This document shows positions 9,662-20,129 of a stretch of 64,000 nucleotides of DNA, piece by piece (the stretch's first letter is position 1; each line of letters opens with the position of its first letter). The notes under the pieces are model-generated. The model made no database searches. It had not been told where the DNA came from and saw only the letters and a list, made by a program, of their open reading frames with translations. The stretch is from NCBI RefSeq assembly GCF_000143965.1, contig NC_014365.1, positions 1,515,501-1,579,500 on the forward strand, in the 5' to 3' direction. The position numbers and the translations under genes were made by a program. The stretch is from Desulfarculus baarsii DSM 2075 (GTDB taxonomy: Bacteria; Desulfobacterota; Desulfarculia; Desulfarculales; Desulfarculaceae).

Positions 9662-11164
9662 ATGCGCCCAGAACAATTCGCGCCCCAGGATCAGGAGCGC
9701 CTGCTGCCCACGCCCGGCGGCCAGATGGCCTATCGCTGTCTGGGCTGCGGCGGCCATCACGGCATCGAAAAGCTGCTCTACACCTGCCCCAACTGCGGCC
9801 AGGTGCTGCTCATCGAAGACCGCGCCTTCGACCGCCTCAAGGCCCTGGACGGCCCTGGCTGGCGGCGGATCTTCGACCTGCGGCGCATGCTCAACATCCC
9901 CGCGCTCAAGGGCGTTTTCCGCTACGCCGAGTTGCTGGCCCCGGTCATCCCGCTGGATTCGGTGCTCTATCTGGGCGAGGGCCACACGCCCATCGTCGAG
10001 GCCAGCCCCTTGCTCAAGCAGACCCTGGGCCTGGATTTCGCCTTTAAAAACGATGGCCAGAACCCCAGCGCCTCGTTCAAGGACCGGGGCATGGCCGTGG
10101 CGCTGAGCTACATCAATTATCTGATCAAGCATCGTGGCGCGGGCCAGATCCTCAGCATCTGCGCCAGCACCGGCGACACTTCGGCGGCGGCGGCCCTTTA
10201 CGGGGCGTATCTGGCCCCGGCGGTCAAAAGCGCGGTGCTGCTGCCCCGGGGCAAGGTCACGCCCCAGCAACTCAGCCAGCCGCTGGGCGCGGGCGCGGCG
10301 GTGCTGGAGATCCCTGGCGTGTTCGACGATTGCATGAAGGTCGTCGAGCACCTGGCCGACAACTACCAGGTGGCCCTGCTCAATTCCAAAAACGCCTGGC
10401 GCATCCTGGGCCAGGAGTCCTACGCCTACGAACTGGCCCAAGACCTGGACTGGGACATGACCGGCCGGTTAGTGCTGGCGCCCATCGGCAACGCCGGCAA
10501 CATCAGCGCCATCATGAGCGGCTTCATGAAGCTGCTGGACCTGGGCGTGATCACGTCGCTGCCCAAGATCATCGGCGTGCAGAGCCACCATGCCGATCCA
10601 GTTTTTCAATATTATCAGCAATCTTCGCCCGAAAAACGCGTCTGGCGGCCGGTGACCGTGCAGGCTTCCACGGCCCAGGCGGCCATGATCGGCAACCCCG
10701 TGTCCATGCCCAGGGTGATCGAACTGGCCCGGCGCTACGACGATCTTTTTGGCGGCGGCGGTTTTTACGTGGTGCAGGTCAGCGAGCAGCAGATCATGGA
10801 CCACATGATCCTGGCCAATCGCCACGGCCACATCGTCTGCACCCAGGGCGGCGAATCCCTGGCCGGCCTGGCCCAGGCCCGGGCCGCCGGCCTGGTCGGA
10901 GCGAGCGAACGGGCCATCTGCGACGCCACCGCCCATCAACTCAAGTTCGCCGGCTTCCAGCAGATGTATTTCGAAAACAGCTTCCCGGCCGAGTTCGGCG
11001 TCAGCCCCCGGCCAGAGCTGGTCAACATGCCCCAACTCGTGGCGGCCCTGCCCGAGGAGCAACTGCCCGCGCCGGGCCGACCCCTGGAGCCACAGGCCTT
11101 CCGCCGTTTTGTCGAGGCCACCTCCGACGCCGTGGCCGCGCGGCTGGGGTTGGAGAAAAAATAA
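9662..11164 (+). CDS. thrC: Threonine synthase
   Basis: 500 residues. PLP enzyme converting O-phosphohomoserine to threonine. An N-terminal zinc ribbon (YRCLGCGG and YTCPNCG, about residues 22-44) precedes the fold-type II PLP domain; the Schiff-base lysine is in NPSASFKDRGMAVALSYIN (about 140) and the phosphate loop in CASTGDTSAAAALYGAY. GGGGAGAACAAA stands before the ATG. The next gene starts inside its stop codon (TAATG), so thrC, the thioesterase and rlmH form one unit. Confidence 0.93.
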   Translation: MRPEQFAPQDQERLLPTPGGQMAYRCLGCGGHHGIEKLLYTCPNCGQVLLIEDRAFDRLKALDGPGWRRIFDLRRMLNIPALKGVFRYAELLAPVIPLDSVLYLGEGHTPIVEASPLLKQTLGLDFAFKNDGQNPSASFKDRGMAVALSYINYLIKHRGAGQILSICASTGDTSAAAALYGAYLAPAVKSAVLLPRGKVTPQQLSQPLGAGAAVLEIPGVFDDCMKVVEHLADNYQVALLNSKNAWRILGQESYAYELAQDLDWDMTGRLVLAPIGNAGNISAIMSGFMKLLDLGVITSLPKIIGVQSHHADPVFQYYQQSSPEKRVWRPVTVQASTAQAAMIGNPVSMPRVIELARRYDDLFGGGGFYVVQVSEQQIMDHMILANRHGHIVCTQGGESLAGLAQARAAGLVGASERAICDATAHQLKFAGFQQMYFENSFPAEFGVSPRPELVNMPQLVAALPEEQLPAPGRPLEPQAFRRFVEATSDAVAARLGLEKK

Positions 11165-11586
11165 TGGGCGTCTTTGACGCGCCGCCGCTGAACGACGACG
11201 GCGGTTGCTTTGCTTGCGGCCGCAACAACCCGGTGGGCCTGGGCATGCGCGTGGGCTTCGAGGATGGCGCGGCCGTCTGCCGCATCGTCTTGCCGGCCCA
11301 CTATCAGGGCTGGCCGGGCATCGCCCACGGCGGGGTGGTGGCCACGCTGCTGGATGAAATCATGGCCCACGCCCTGATCAAATCGGGCAGCCATGGCGTG
11401 ACCACTGGCATGGAGATCGCCTACAAGGCCCCGCTGATGCTGGAACGTGAGGTCGTCGTGCTGGGCCGGGTGGTCGAGCTGAAATCGCGTCTGGCCGTCA
11501 CCCACGGCGAGGTGCGCCAGGCCGATGGCGACGTGCTCCTGGCCCAGGCCACGGCGCGCTTTTTGCTGCGCAAGGGCGGCCAGTGA
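11164..11586 (+). CDS. Hotdog-fold thioesterase (PaaI-like)
   Basis: 140 residues. Contains the PaaI/4HBT-type active-site region GWPGIAHGGVVATLLDEIMAHAL (the HGG-x(5)-DE pattern), typical of acyl-CoA thioesterases that use an aspartate or glutamate on the central helix. A short Cys-containing N-terminus (CFACGRNNPVGLGM) is common in this subgroup. Substrate cannot be told from sequence. Coupled to thrC by a TAATG overlap and to rlmH by a GTGA overlap. Confidence 0.85.
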   Translation: MGVFDAPPLNDDGGCFACGRNNPVGLGMRVGFEDGAAVCRIVLPAHYQGWPGIAHGGVVATLLDEIMAHALIKSGSHGVTTGMEIAYKAPLMLEREVVVLGRVVELKSRLAVTHGEVRQADGDVLLAQATARFLLRKGGQ

Positions 11587-12059
11587 CCGGCCTGGCCCTG
11601 TTGACGGTGGGTCGGCCCTCGGCCGGCTACATTGCCGACGGCCTGGCCGATTATGCCGGGCGCATGAAGGGTTACGGCGGGCTGGAGCTGCTGTGCGTCA
11701 GGGCGGCCAAGGCCGTCAAAAGCCGTCCGCCGGCCCAGCTCATGGACGAAGAAGCCGGGCGCATCTTGCAAAAGCTCGACCCGCGTGACATGGTCTGGGC
11801 CCTTGACGTGGCTGGCCGGCCGTGGTCCAGCCAGCGTTGGGCCGACGAACTGGCCGCGGCCCGTCTGGATGGCCGGCGGCGGGTGGTGTTGCTGGTGGGC
11901 GGGCATCTGGGCTTTGGCCCGGCGGCGCTGGCCCGGGCCGACAGGCGCGTCAGTCTGGGCGCCCAGACCATGGCCCACGAACTGGCCGCCCTGGTCGTCG
12001 CCGAACAAATCTACCGCGCCTGCGCCATCCTGGCCGGCGCGCCCTACCACCGCGCCTGA
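11583..12059 (+). CDS. rlmH: 23S rRNA (pseudouridine1915-N3)-methyltransferase RlmH
   Basis: 158 residues, the normal RlmH size. SPOUT-class methyltransferase acting on the 70S ribosome. The trefoil-knot SAM site is seen as VVLLVGGHLGFGP and the C-terminal knot as RVSLGAQTMAHELAALVVAEQ, ending AGAPYHRA, close to the family's terminal YH. Starts with GTG overlapping the previous stop as GTGA. Confidence 0.93.
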   Translation: MTGLALLTVGRPSAGYIADGLADYAGRMKGYGGLELLCVRAAKAVKSRPPAQLMDEEAGRILQKLDPRDMVWALDVAGRPWSSQRWADELAAARLDGRRRVVLLVGGHLGFGPAALARADRRVSLGAQTMAHELAALVVAEQIYRACAILAGAPYHRA

Positions 12060-12063
12060 ACCG

Positions 12064-12600
12064 TCACTGGCCCAGGATCAACTCGGCGGCTCGCGCTGGG
12101 GAGATTTCCAGGCGCTGGGCCATGCCCAGCAGGCGTTGTTCGGCCTGGGCCGGCGAAAAGCCAAAGGCCACCATAAGGCGGCCCTTGGCCCGCTCCATGG
12201 ATTTGTGTTGTTCGATCTCGCGGCGCAGGGCCGCGGCTCGCAGGGCCAGTTCGGCCAGGCGGCGGCGATTGCCGACGATCAGGCGCACCACCGCCCGCAG
12301 CAGCTCTGGCGCGGCCGGCGCGGGCAGCATGGCGTCGGCTTGGCACCGCTGGTGGGCGTTGGGGCCCAGGCAGATCACGGCCACGCTTTGCCGCAGGCGT
12401 TTGAGCTTTTCCGGCTCGCGGGGCAGGGCGCCATCGAGCACGGCCACCTCGGCGTCGCTTTGGCGGCAAAGGCGGCGGGCCAGACCAAAACCGCCGGCGC
12501 AGGCATCCACCAGGCAGCCATCGGCCGACAGCGCCTCGGCCCAGTGTTGCACCAAGCCGGGCTCACGCCCGACGACCACGACCCTGATCCCCCCGTTCAA
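12064..12600 (-). CDS. ANTAR-domain response regulator with degenerate receiver
   Basis: 178 residues from a TTG start preceded by GGAGGTGATC; no ATG nearby has a comparable site. Receiver-like domain (about 1-115) followed by a coiled segment (LRAAALRREIEQHKSMERAKG) and an ANTAR domain (about 120-178, RLMVAFGFSPAQAEQRLLGMA). ANTAR proteins bind paired RNA hairpins and prevent transcription termination. The receiver keeps an aspartate in VAVLDGALP. It lacks the N-terminal acidic pair (VVVVGREPG) and the conserved lysine (AMLPAP where x-K-P is usual). Paired with the histidine kinase upstream, like EutV with EutW. Confidence 0.85.
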   Translation of the reverse strand: MNGGIRVVVVGREPGLVQHWAEALSADGCLVDACAGGFGLARRLCRQSDAEVAVLDGALPREPEKLKRLRQSVAVICLGPNAHQRCQADAMLPAPAAPELLRAVVRLIVGNRRRLAELALRAAALRREIEQHKSMERAKGRLMVAFGFSPAQAEQRLLGMAQRLEISPARAAELILGQ

Positions 12601-12628
12601 GATCACCTCCGTCGCATCTTTTTCGCGG

Positions 12629-13294
12629 CTAGCGCCAAGCCTCGGTGGACAGCCGCCGGAATTCACGCTCGGGCACGCACAGCCTGGCCGTCACGCCCCC
12701 GCGTTCGGAGTGCAACGTCATGGCCCCGCCCAGATCGCGCTGGGCCACGGCCATGGCCAGACGCAGGCCCAGGCCGGCATGGGCTTCGATATCGAAGCGC
12801 GGCGGCAAGCCCGGCCCGGCGTCGCCGACGGCCAGCCAAGTCTCGTCATCGTCGCGGCCGGCCAGGAAGGCGAGCCTGGCCGCGCCGTCGGCCGCCCGGC
12901 CATGGCACACGGCGTTGTCGATGACCTCGCCCAGCCACAGGGCCAGCGGTGAGCACAGGCGCAGGCTCAACGGCAGCGGATCGCCTTCGGTGTTGATGGC
13001 CGGGGCCAGGCCATGACGGGCCAGCACCCGCCTGGCCACCTCGCGGGCCAGGGCCTGGGCCGTGGGCTGACGGCCCTCGTCGGCGATGAGCGTGTAGACC
13101 GCGCCCAGGGCCGAAAGGCGTTTTTGCACGGCCTCCGAGAGCTCCTGTGGCGTGCCGGCCCCGGCCTCGGCCAGGACCAGCAGGTTCATCAGCATCTGGA
13201 GGTCGTTTTTGACGCGGTGGCAGACCGTCCTGGCCACCGCCGCGCAGTCTGGCGGCCATTGGGGCGGCGGGCCGTCGAGATCGTGCTGGCTCAA
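12629..13294 (-). CDS. HisKA_2-family sensor histidine kinase
   Basis: 221 residues from a TTG start with AGGGGGAG upstream. The phospho-acceptor region is RTVCHRVKNDLQMLMNLL (HisKA_2 pattern HRxKN). The ATPase domain shows an N box (LGEVIDNAVCHG), a G1 box (VGDAGPGLPP) and a G2 box (AGLGLRLAMAV). No sensor or membrane segment is present, so it is a soluble kinase or one fed by another protein. Earlier in-frame starts would overlap the NifU-like gene and have no ribosome site. 28 bases separate it from the ANTAR regulator, its likely partner. Confidence 0.87.
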   Translation of the reverse strand: MSQHDLDGPPPQWPPDCAAVARTVCHRVKNDLQMLMNLLVLAEAGAGTPQELSEAVQKRLSALGAVYTLIADEGRQPTAQALAREVARRVLARHGLAPAINTEGDPLPLSLRLCSPLALWLGEVIDNAVCHGRAADGAARLAFLAGRDDDETWLAVGDAGPGLPPRFDIEAHAGLGLRLAMAVAQRDLGGAMTLHSERGGVTARLCVPEREFRRLSTEAWR

Positions 13295-13317
13295 GGCTCC
13301 CCCTGGCCGGTCTCGTT

Positions 13318-13539
13318 CTAGACCGACTCGACTTTCTGCACCTCGGGCACGTTTTGCTTCAGCACCTTTTCGATGCCCATCTTCAGCGTCATCTGGCTCA
13401 TGGGGCAGCCGTGGCAAGCCCCCTGGAGCTGCACCTTGACCACGCCGTCATCGCTGACGTCGACCAGTTTGACATCACCGCCGTCTTTTTGCAGGGCGGG
13501 GCGTATTTTGTCCAGCGCTTCTTGCACTCGTTGTTTCAT
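13318..13539 (-). CDS. NifU-like C-terminal domain protein (Fe-S carrier)
   Basis: 73 residues: only the NifU C-terminal (Nfu) domain, with the cluster-binding CHGCP motif. Stand-alone Nfu proteins carry and deliver [4Fe-4S] clusters in the cytoplasm. GGAG precedes the ATG. Located 25 bases behind purC. Confidence 0.9.
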   Translation of the reverse strand: MKQRVQEALDKIRPALQKDGGDVKLVDVSDDGVVKVQLQGACHGCPMSQMTLKMGIEKVLKQNVPEVQKVESV

Positions 13540-13564
13540 CGTCTTGGTTGCTCCAGAATATTGA

Positions 13565-14461
13565 TTACTTGAGCCCCTGACCGGTGATGCGGGTCAGGGC
13601 CTCCAGATAGCGGGCGCGGGTTCCCTCGATCACTTCGGCCGGCAGCTTGGGCGCGGGCGGCTTTTTGGCGAAGCCGATGCTTTCCAGGTAATCGCGCAGG
13701 AATTGTTTGTCAAAGCTCTTTTGGCCGCGGCCGGGGGCGTAGTCGTCGGCCGGCCAGAAGCGGCTGGAATCGGGGGTCAGCACCTCATCGATGAGGATCA
13801 GCTGGCCGTCGTGAAAGCCGAACTCGAACTTGGTGTCGGCGATGATGATGCCGCGACCGGCGGCGTAGTCCCTGGCCCGGCCGTAGATGGCCAGGGCCCG
13901 CTGGGCCACTTGCCGGGCGGTCTCGTCACCGACGATTTTGGCGGCCTGTTGCATGTCGATGTTTTCGTCGTGCAGGCCCAGGTCGGCCTTGGTGCTGGGG
14001 GTGAACAGGGGTTCGTCGAGCTTTTGGCTCTCTTGCAGGCCCTGGGGCAGCTTGTAGCCGCAGACCTGGCCGGTGGCCTGATAGTCCTTCCAGCCGGTGC
14101 CGGTGATGTAGCCGCGCACGATGGCCTCGATGGCCAGGGGCCGGGCCTTTTTGACCAGCATGGAACGCCCGGCGAGTTGGTCGGCGAATTTGTGCAGTTG
14201 TTTGGGAAAATCGGCCACTTCCCAGGCCACCAGATGGTTGGCGGTCAGGTCGGCCATCTGTTCGAACCAAAACAGCGATATCTGGGTGAGCACCTTGCCC
14301 TTGTCGGGGATGGGGTCGGGCATGATCACGTCGAAGGCGCTGACGCGGTCGGAGGCGACGATGAGCAGGTGCTCGCCCAGGTCGTAAATGTCGCGGACCT
14401 TGCCGCGGCCGACCAGGGGCACGCCTTCCAGGTTGGTCTGAATAACGGGCTTTTCAGGCAT
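13565..14461 (-). CDS. purC: SAICAR synthase
   Basis: 298 residues (phosphoribosylaminoimidazole-succinocarboxamide synthase). ATP-dependent ligation of aspartate to CAIR in purine synthesis. Signatures: [58 protein letters not shown] and [10 protein letters not shown]. The longer form with an extended C-terminus is the one usual outside the enterobacteria. GGAGCG stands before the ATG. Confidence 0.95.
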   Translation of the reverse strand: MPEKPVIQTNLEGVPLVGRGKVRDIYDLGEHLLIVASDRVSAFDVIMPDPIPDKGKVLTQISLFWFEQMADLTANHLVAWEVADFPKQLHKFADQLAGRSMLVKKARPLAIEAIVRGYITGTGWKDYQATGQVCGYKLPQGLQESQKLDEPLFTPSTKADLGLHDENIDMQQAAKIVGDETARQVAQRALAIYGRARDYAAGRGIIIADTKFEFGFHDGQLILIDEVLTPDSSRFWPADDYAPGRGQKSFDKQFLRDYLESIGFAKKPPAPKLPAEVIEGTRARYLEALTRITGQGLK

Positions 14462-14509
14462 TTACGCGCTCCATGAACGAGCCCCGGCCAGCCGGCGGCC
14501 ATCGCGGCG

Positions 14510-14539
14510 TTGACTGGAGGGGCGGGTGGAGAGTATTCT
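14510..14539 (+). promoter_or_regulatory. Predicted sigma70-type promoter of mdh
   Basis: TTGACT at 14510-14515 and TATTCT at 14534-14539, 18 bases apart; both boxes match 4-5 of 6 consensus bases. The predicted start lies about 40 bases before the mdh ATG, which has AAGGAG at correct distance. Confidence 0.45.
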
Positions 14540-14588
14540 GCAATCGGCTGGCTAAACCTATCATAAAGATCGCCAAGGAGAAACCTAG

Positions 14589-15524
<936 letters not shown>

Positions 15525-15554
15525 CCCCGCGCTCGGCGCGCCTGCCGCCGGCCG

Positions 15555-15593
15555 ACGCCGCGCCCGGTCACTCGGGCCGCGGCGTTCTTTTTT
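15555..15593 (+). terminator. Intrinsic terminator of mdh
   Basis: ACGCCGCGCCCG pairs with CGGGCCGCGGCGT (one bulge) around a short loop, followed by TTCTTTTTT at 15585-15593. It overlaps the last codons of the convergent DHH gene. Confidence 0.75.
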
Positions 15594-16605
15594 GGGCGTT
15601 GGGAAACTGGATCATCTGGCGGATGCGCAGGCCCAGCTTGTCGTGGTCCAGGCCGGGGAACTGGCTCATGATGGCCGTCAAGGGCACCTCGGCCCGGGCC
15701 ATGGCGCGATGGCCGCCGGCCGCGCCCAGCCGGCCAAAGGCCTTTTGGGCCATCTTGCCGGCGTTGAGCCGAGGCGCGGCGTTGCGGAAGATCACCACCA
15801 CTTTTTGGCCCACCACCCCGCTGACCGCGCAGGCGTCGACCGTGGCCACGCGCAGGAAAAAGTCGGCGATCTGCACCAGGTTGTCGGCGCTGGCCACCTG
15901 GCCCAGATGGACGAACAACCTGTGGCCGCGCATGACAAAACTTTTCAGCGCGTCCTGGAGCGGTTGCAGGTCTTCGATGCGCATCTCGCTGAACTCGATC
16001 TTGCGCAGGGTCGACTGGCTGGCCTTGGCGTAGAGGAACTGGAAGGCCTTGATGTCTTCCTGCAGGGCGGGCCGGCCGAAGCTGTCGGTGTCGGTCTTGA
16101 TGCCGTAGAGCAGGGCCGTGGCCAGGCGCTGGGAGAGGTTGATCCGCGCCCCTTGCAGATATTCGGTGAGGATTGAGCTGGTGGCGCCGTAGGTCGGTCT
16201 GATATCCTCGTATTCGGCTTGTTGTTTGTCGATGGGGGGATGATGGTCGATGATCACGTCGTATGGCGGCTCGGGGAACCTTGGGCTGTGATGGGGCTGG
16301 CTGTCGACCATCACTTTTTTGGAAAAGGCGCGCGGGTCGATTTTCTCGATGGGCTCCATGGGTATCTGCAGCAGGCGGATCATGGCCTGATTGTCGGGGC
16401 GGGAGATCTCGCTGATGGAGGCGATGGTCACTCCGGCCACCCGCCGCCACAACAGGCGTTTGAAGGCCAGGGCCGAGCCCAGGGCGTCGGGGTCGGCGGC
16501 GATGAGGATGAGCACGTGGTCATCGCCATTGAACATGCCGAGAAGTTTTTTGACCCGAGCGGACAGGCCGCGTGGCTTGGCGGAACTGTTTTTGGGCGCG
16601 CTCAT
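15568..16605 (-). CDS. DHH-family phosphoesterase (NrnA/RecJ-like)
   Basis: 345 residues. The DHH domain shows HVLILIAADPDALGSALAF near residue 30-48, YDVIIDHHPPI (the DHH triad, about 118) and TALLYGIKTDTDSF. The C-terminal DHHA1 domain ends with the substrate motif GAAGGHRAMARAEVP. NrnA-like members degrade short oligoribonucleotides and pAp. This protein's substrate is not evident, and the N-terminal 20 residues are a basic extension. Convergent with mdh. Confidence 0.83.
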   Translation of the reverse strand: MSAPKNSSAKPRGLSARVKKLLGMFNGDDHVLILIAADPDALGSALAFKRLLWRRVAGVTIASISEISRPDNQAMIRLLQIPMEPIEKIDPRAFSKKVMVDSQPHHSPRFPEPPYDVIIDHHPPIDKQQAEYEDIRPTYGATSSILTEYLQGARINLSQRLATALLYGIKTDTDSFGRPALQEDIKAFQFLYAKASQSTLRKIEFSEMRIEDLQPLQDALKSFVMRGHRLFVHLGQVASADNLVQIADFFLRVATVDACAVSGVVGQKVVVIFRNAAPRLNAGKMAQKAFGRLGAAGGHRAMARAEVPLTAIMSQFPGLDHDKLGLRIRQMIQFPNAQKRTPRPE

Positions 16606-16709
16606 GATTTTGGCCGAATCGCTTTGTTATTGGTTTTGGCTGGTTGCGTATCAACAGGATACACGGGCAGGGCCGGGCCGGCAAGGGCCCTCTTGGCTTG
16701 CCACGGCCC

Positions 16710-16739
16710 TTGACGCAGCTCAAAAGATGGCGTTATATT
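16710..16739 (+). promoter_or_regulatory. Predicted sigma70-type promoter of the carboxyltransferase gene
   Basis: TTGACG at 16710-16715, an 18-base spacer and TATATT at 16734-16739 (5 of 6 each). An inverted repeat AAGGGCC/GGCCCTT (16683-16689, 16705-16711) overlaps the -35 box and could be an operator. The leader would be about 95 bases. Confidence 0.55.
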
Positions 16740-16840
16740 TATTGGCTAAAACGCCTTTTTGCCTGTCCGCCCCGGCCGGCCCGTTTAACACCCGCGGTGG
16801 CTCAGGCCCCTACACTACTAGCAACCGAGGAGAGTTACCG

Positions 16841-18349
16841 ATGAGCGATACCCTCGACTGGGGCGGCAACCCTACCCCACTTAAGGTTCAAGATCTCACC
16901 CTGCGCGACGGCACCCAGTCGCTTTTCGCCACCCGCATGCGCACCGAGGACATGATTCCCATCGCCGAGCAGATGGACGAGTGCGGTTTCTGGGCCATGG
17001 AGGTCTGGGGCGGGGCCACCTTCGACGCCATGAGCCGCTTCCTGGGCGAAGACCCCTGGGAGCGTCCGCGCACCCTGCGCAAATACGCCAAGAAAACGCC
17101 CTTCGCCATGCTGCTGCGCGGCCAGAACCTGGTGGGCTATCGCAACTACGCCGACGACGTGGCCCGCAAGTTCGTCGACCTGTCCTGCGAGGCCGGCGTC
17201 AACGTCTTCCGCACCTTCGACGCCCTCAACGACTACCGCAACTTCGAGGTCGTCGTCGAGCGCATCAAGGCCAACGGCCAGCACTTCCAGGGCACCATCT
17301 GCTACAGCCTCACCGAGCGCTTCATGGGCGGCGAGGTGTTCAACCTCGACTACTACCTGGACAAGGCCCGCCAGTTGGTGGCCATGGAGGCCGACTCCAT
17401 CTGCGTCAAGGACATGGCCGGCATCTTGGCCCCCTACGACGCCTACACCCTGGTGCGCGCCCTCAAGCAGGCCGTGGACGTGCCCATCCACCTGCACAGC
17501 CACTACACCTCGGGCATGGCCTCGATGACCATGCTCAAGGCCGCCGAGGCCGGCGTCGACATCATCGACACCTGCCTGGCCCCCTTTGCCCTGCGCACCA
17601 GCCACCCGGCCATCGAGCCGATCCTGGTCACCCTGGAAAACACCCCGCGTGACACCGGGCTTAGCCTGCGCAAACTGCTGGCCATCAACGAGCACCTGGA
17701 GAAGATCGCCCCCAAATACCGCGACTTCATGTCCAGCACCACCATGGCCCAGATCGACACCGGCGTGCTGGTGCACCAGGTGCCCGGCGGCATGATCAGC
17801 AACCTGGTCAATCAGCTCAAGGAAAACAAGGCCTTGCACCGCCTGCCCGAGGTCTACAAGGAAGTGGCCGTCACCCGCAAGGAACTGGGCACTCCGCCCC
17901 TGGTCACCCCCACCAGCCAGATTGTCGGCGTCCAGGCCGTGCTCAACGTGCTCTTTGGCAAATACAAGCTGGTGACCAACGAGACCAAGGGCCTGGTTTG
18001 GGGCCTCTACGGCAAGACGCCCACCCCGGTCGACCCCGAGGTGCGGGCCAAGGTGCTCAAGGGCTACGCCCGCGGCACGGAGCCCTTTGACGGCCGGCCC
18101 GCCGACGTGCTCGAGCCCGAGATGGATCAGGCCAAGGAGCGGGTCAAGGACATCCCCGGCGCCGACGACTTCGACGTCATGACCAGCGCCATCTACGACG
18201 TCACCGGCACCCAGTTCGTCAAGATCAAGCATGGCCTTTTGCCCATGCCCGCCAACATGAAGGGCAAGAGCCTCGACGACATCGCCGAGGAAGACAAGCT
18301 CATGGCCGAGTGCGCCAAAGAGGTCAAGCAGAAGCTGGCCAAGAAGTAA
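16841..18349 (+). CDS. pycB: Pyruvate carboxylase subunit B / oxaloacetate decarboxylase alpha-type carboxyltransferase
   Basis: 502 residues from an ATG with GAGGAGA upstream. TIM-barrel carboxyltransferase domain: LTLRDGTQSLFATRM, MEVWGGATFD, VNVFRTFDALND and the carboxylated lysine in SICVKDMAGILAPYDA (about 189). The post-barrel domain follows (VPGGMISNLVNQLKE). It stops at about 500 residues with no biotinyl domain and no M-K-M motif, so it needs a separate biotin carrier and biotin carboxylase, neither of which is in the window. It could run as pyruvate carboxylase (anaplerotic) or as an oxaloacetate decarboxylase subunit; sequence alone does not decide. Confidence 0.88.
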   Translation: MSDTLDWGGNPTPLKVQDLTLRDGTQSLFATRMRTEDMIPIAEQMDECGFWAMEVWGGATFDAMSRFLGEDPWERPRTLRKYAKKTPFAMLLRGQNLVGYRNYADDVARKFVDLSCEAGVNVFRTFDALNDYRNFEVVVERIKANGQHFQGTICYSLTERFMGGEVFNLDYYLDKARQLVAMEADSICVKDMAGILAPYDAYTLVRALKQAVDVPIHLHSHYTSGMASMTMLKAAEAGVDIIDTCLAPFALRTSHPAIEPILVTLENTPRDTGLSLRKLLAINEHLEKIAPKYRDFMSSTTMAQIDTGVLVHQVPGGMISNLVNQLKENKALHRLPEVYKEVAVTRKELGTPPLVTPTSQIVGVQAVLNVLFGKYKLVTNETKGLVWGLYGKTPTPVDPEVRAKVLKGYARGTEPFDGRPADVLEPEMDQAKERVKDIPGADDFDVMTSAIYDVTGTQFVKIKHGLLPMPANMKGKSLDDIAEEDKLMAECAKEVKQKLAKK

Positions 18350-18369
18350 CCGGGCCCGCCAAAAGATCG

Positions 18370-18404
18370 AAGGCCCCTCGCCCGGGTGGGCGGGGGGCCT
18401 TTTG
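18370..18404 (+). terminator. Intrinsic terminator after pycB
   Basis: AAGGCCCCTCGCCC pairs with GGGCGGGGGGCCTT around a GGGT loop, ending in TTTT. It stands 20 bases after the stop codon. Confidence 0.75.
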
Positions 18405-18475
18405 CTTCGTGTCGTTCGTTTTGTTGTCGGCCTGGCGCTCGCCCTTGTCCCAGGCGCGGGCCGCGCGGCGATCGC

Positions 18476-18853
18476 TTAGCGAACGCCGACTTTGCCCAGC
18501 ATCTCCAGCAACTCGGACTTGGTGCAAAAGCCGATGTGTCGGGTGAGCAGCTTGCCGTCGGCCCCAAAGATGAGTTGGGCCGGGGCGGCGTCGACTTCGT
18601 ATTTCTTGCGGAAGGCCACGTCGTGGAGCACATCCACGTAGCGCACGGCCAGGTTTTTCTTGAAGGCCTCGGCCACGTATTCGATGGAGCCTTCCATCAC
18701 CGTACAGAAACCACATCGTTCGTAGCCGGCCTGGATCAGGGTGACCATGCCCGGCACCGGCTCCGCGCCGTACTGCACCTTGGGCGTGGCTTCGGCCGCG
18801 TTTGACGTCAGCAAGGCCAAGAGCGCGATGACGACAAGACGAGCGAAAATCAT
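18476..18853 (-). CDS. Secreted thioredoxin-fold protein
   Basis: 125 residues starting at an ATG with AGAGG upstream. Signal peptide MIFARLVVIALLALLTSNAAEA, then a thioredoxin fold with the redox pair ERCGFCTVME and the cis-proline loop DAAPAQLIF. Likely a periplasmic disulfide reductase or isomerase-like protein. Its partner is unknown. The same-strand Fe-S/FAD module starts upstream (gap of 124 bases), so co-transcription is possible but not shown. Confidence 0.83.
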   Translation of the reverse strand: MIFARLVVIALLALLTSNAAEATPKVQYGAEPVPGMVTLIQAGYERCGFCTVMEGSIEYVAEAFKKNLAVRYVDVLHDVAFRKKYEVDAAPAQLIFGADGKLLTRHIGFCTKSELLEMLGKVGVR

Positions 18854-18977
18854 GAAGCGCCTCTCTTGCGTGTTGGGTTGGGACTGATTGTCTTTCCACG
18901 AATCATTGTCGCATAATTCGTCGCTCGCGGGCAATAGCCGCTTGAACAAAGTTCAGGCTGGCGACGACCGTCCGCGC

Positions 18978-20128
<1,151 letters not shown>

Positions 20129-20129
<1 letters not shown>

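Noticed and set aside
16835-18232. 465-codon minus-strand frame opposite pycB
   Set aside because: Shadow of the carboxyltransferase gene; no independent evidence.
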